Shown here: positions 63,329 through 64,000 of the stretch, piece after piece
Position numbering within the stretch: position 1 is the first letter of the stretch
Layout of the letters: the number at the start of each line of letters is the position of its first letter
Origin: Agrobacterium tumefaciens
Lineage (GTDB): Bacteria; Pseudomonadota; Alphaproteobacteria; Rhizobiales; Rhizobiaceae
Assembly: GCF_009649785.1 (NCBI RefSeq)
Contig: NZ_WJOK01000009.1
Coordinates: 152,653-216,652, forward strand
Direction of reading: 5' to 3'
Length of the DNA stretch: 64,000 bases
Program-made: the position numbers and the translations under genes
The notes under the pieces: generated by a model
Databases searched by the model: none
What the model saw: the letters and a program-made list of their open reading frames with translations, nothing else
Told to the model about the DNA's origin: nothing

Positions 63329-63571
63329 TGTCCAAAGCCACCCGGTAATCCCGCACGATCGGGGTCACTTTCGGCTGCCTTAGACCTAGCACGATAGGCT
63401 GTTTGATGGGGTCAGAAGAACTTTTGATGGAGGTGTTCAATGAATAGGGGCCGTGAGCCCGTTGAGTTCGCGAAGCTCGAGTGTGCGTAATGGATCGACC
63501 GCTGCACGCCATCAGAGCCCCACGGGGCTGTACCACCAGCAAGTCATTTGCGGTATCCAAGGCTCTAAACG
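63329..63571. other. Region between accB and the rRNA operon end
   Basis: About 240 bases without a gene I can support. It should hold the accB promoter on the minus strand, but I cannot pick -35/-10 boxes with confidence. Confidence 0.35.
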
Positions 63572-63601
63572 CAAAGTGCCCTCCGGGATGGGAGGGCTTT
63601 G
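63572..63601. terminator. Terminator hairpin downstream of tRNA-fMet
   Basis: CAAAG-x-GCCCTCC-loop-GGAGGGC-TTTG forms a stem just downstream of the tRNA (minus strand). It has flanking A/T on both sides and probably ends the rRNA operon transcript. Confidence 0.6.
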
Positions 63602-63621
63602 TTGTTGATAGTCTTGAAGAT

Positions 63622-63700
<79 letters not shown>

Positions 63701-63703
63701 TTA

Positions 63704-63765
63704 CCAGCGTAAATCCCTATTGGATTTATCGCGACCAGCGTAAATCCCTATGGGATTTATCGCGA
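63704..63765. repeat. Tandem pair of 31-bp palindromic units
   Basis: Two copies, 63704-63734 and 63735-63765, start CCAGCGTAAATCCCTAT and end GGATTTATCGCGA. They differ by one base in the centre. Each contains the inverted repeat TAAATCC / GGATTTA and so can form a hairpin in the 5S-tRNA spacer. Confidence 0.8.
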
Positions 63766-63767
63766 CT

Positions 63768-63788
63768 GCATCACAGGGACGCTGTGAT
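63768..63788. repeat. Hairpin in the 5S-tRNA spacer
   Basis: CATCACAG / CTGTGATG is an 8-bp stem with a 5-base loop directly beside the tandem 31-bp units. It may be part of the rRNA processing signals. Confidence 0.6.
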
Positions 63789-63883
63789 GTATAGTTCCGG
63801 AGCAAATTGCCGAAGGCGATTTGTCTCCTTTAAGGGACGCACGTTGCGTTTTCCTTATGTTTTCATGTTACGCAATGCAAAAA

Positions 63884-63900
63884 GGCCGCTTTGAGCGGCC
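63884..63900 (-). terminator. Possible intrinsic terminator or processing hairpin after 5S rRNA
   Basis: GGCCGCT / AGCGGCC with a 3-base loop. On the minus strand the stem is followed by TTTTT, as in an intrinsic terminator, although the tRNA lies further downstream on the same strand. Confidence 0.65.
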
Positions 63901-63956
63901 CTTTGTATCGGCTGGGCCGAAGAGTTTGCTTGAGAAGATATTTGTTGCGTTTTGCA

Positions 63957-64000
63957 GACCTGGCAGCGACCTACTCTCCCGCGTCTTGAGACGGAGTACC
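63957..64000 (-). rRNA. 5S rRNA, 3' end (partial)
   Basis: The last 44 bases of the window, read on the minus strand, give GGTACTCCGTCTCAAGACGC and GGGAGAGTAGGTCGCTGCCA, the 3' part of an alphaproteobacterial 5S rRNA. The rest lies beyond the right edge. Confidence 0.92.

Noticed and set aside
63282..63560. A 92-codon minus-strand frame overlapping the accB start
   Set aside because: No recognisable domain, no ribosome site, and it overlaps accB in another frame.
63704..63765. Possible CRISPR repeat pair
   Set aside because: Only two units directly abutting with no spacer, inside an rRNA operon spacer, and no cas genes.

Overview
The window looks like a chromosome segment of a Rhizobiaceae alphaproteobacterium, most likely Agrobacterium or a close relative. 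This rests on the GC-rich coding, the density of ABC importers and LysR/GntR regulators, the uronate-dehydrogenase-like and 5-oxoprolinase genes, and a right edge that runs into the 3' end of an rRNA operon (5S rRNA then initiator tRNA-Met, minus strand). Family calls come from reading the translated sequence. No database search was possible.

Layout. 0-4.8 kb: a copper-handling operon (His/Met-rich exported protein, small lipoprotein, TolC-like outer-membrane lipoprotein, Tat-type multicopper oxidase, cupredoxin, CusF-like protein). 4.9-7.7 kb: a PAP2 phosphatase facing an OmpR-type regulator and histidine kinase. 8.0-23.5 kb: three transcription units (PanE-like reductase, TetR, GST-kappa-like isomerase, FAD oxidase and BisC-type molybdoenzyme; a five-gene peptide-type ABC importer with a luciferase-like monooxygenase; an SsuD-like monooxygenase with an acyl-CoA-dehydrogenase-like flavoprotein). 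Each is preceded by the same 41-bp dyad element, so they look like one regulon, plausibly for capture and oxidative breakdown of an unknown, possibly organosulfur, compound. 23.5-29 kb: an MFS exporter and LysR gene, a decayed FAD-monooxygenase remnant, and ProC-like, PhzF-like and NudK-like genes.

29.1-41.8 kb: a sugar or sugar-acid catabolic locus. A GntR regulator and SMP-30 lactonase diverge from three consecutive Gfo/Idh/MocA dehydrogenases, a complete sugar ABC importer, an IlvD/Edd dehydratase, a uronate-dehydrogenase-like enzyme and an RraA-fold protein. The divergent promoter holds two near-identical palindromes. 42.1-46.2 kb: an arsenic resistance island (arsR, acr3, arsC, arsH; convergent arsK-like MFS and a second arsR).

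46.4-51.3 kb: LysR, a polar amino-acid ABC importer and an agmatinase-family ureohydrolase. 51.5-63.3 kb: a second amino-acid importer with an SDR and an RraA-fold protein, a LysR regulator, and a long minus-strand run of accB, accC, a degenerate biotinyl-domain protein, pxpB, pxpC, pxpA and an aminotransferase. This suggests uptake and biotin-linked opening of a lactam such as 5-oxoproline, followed by transamination.

Most operons are tightly packed with 1-4 base start/stop overlaps. I saw no CRISPR array, no intact insertion sequence and no phage genes.
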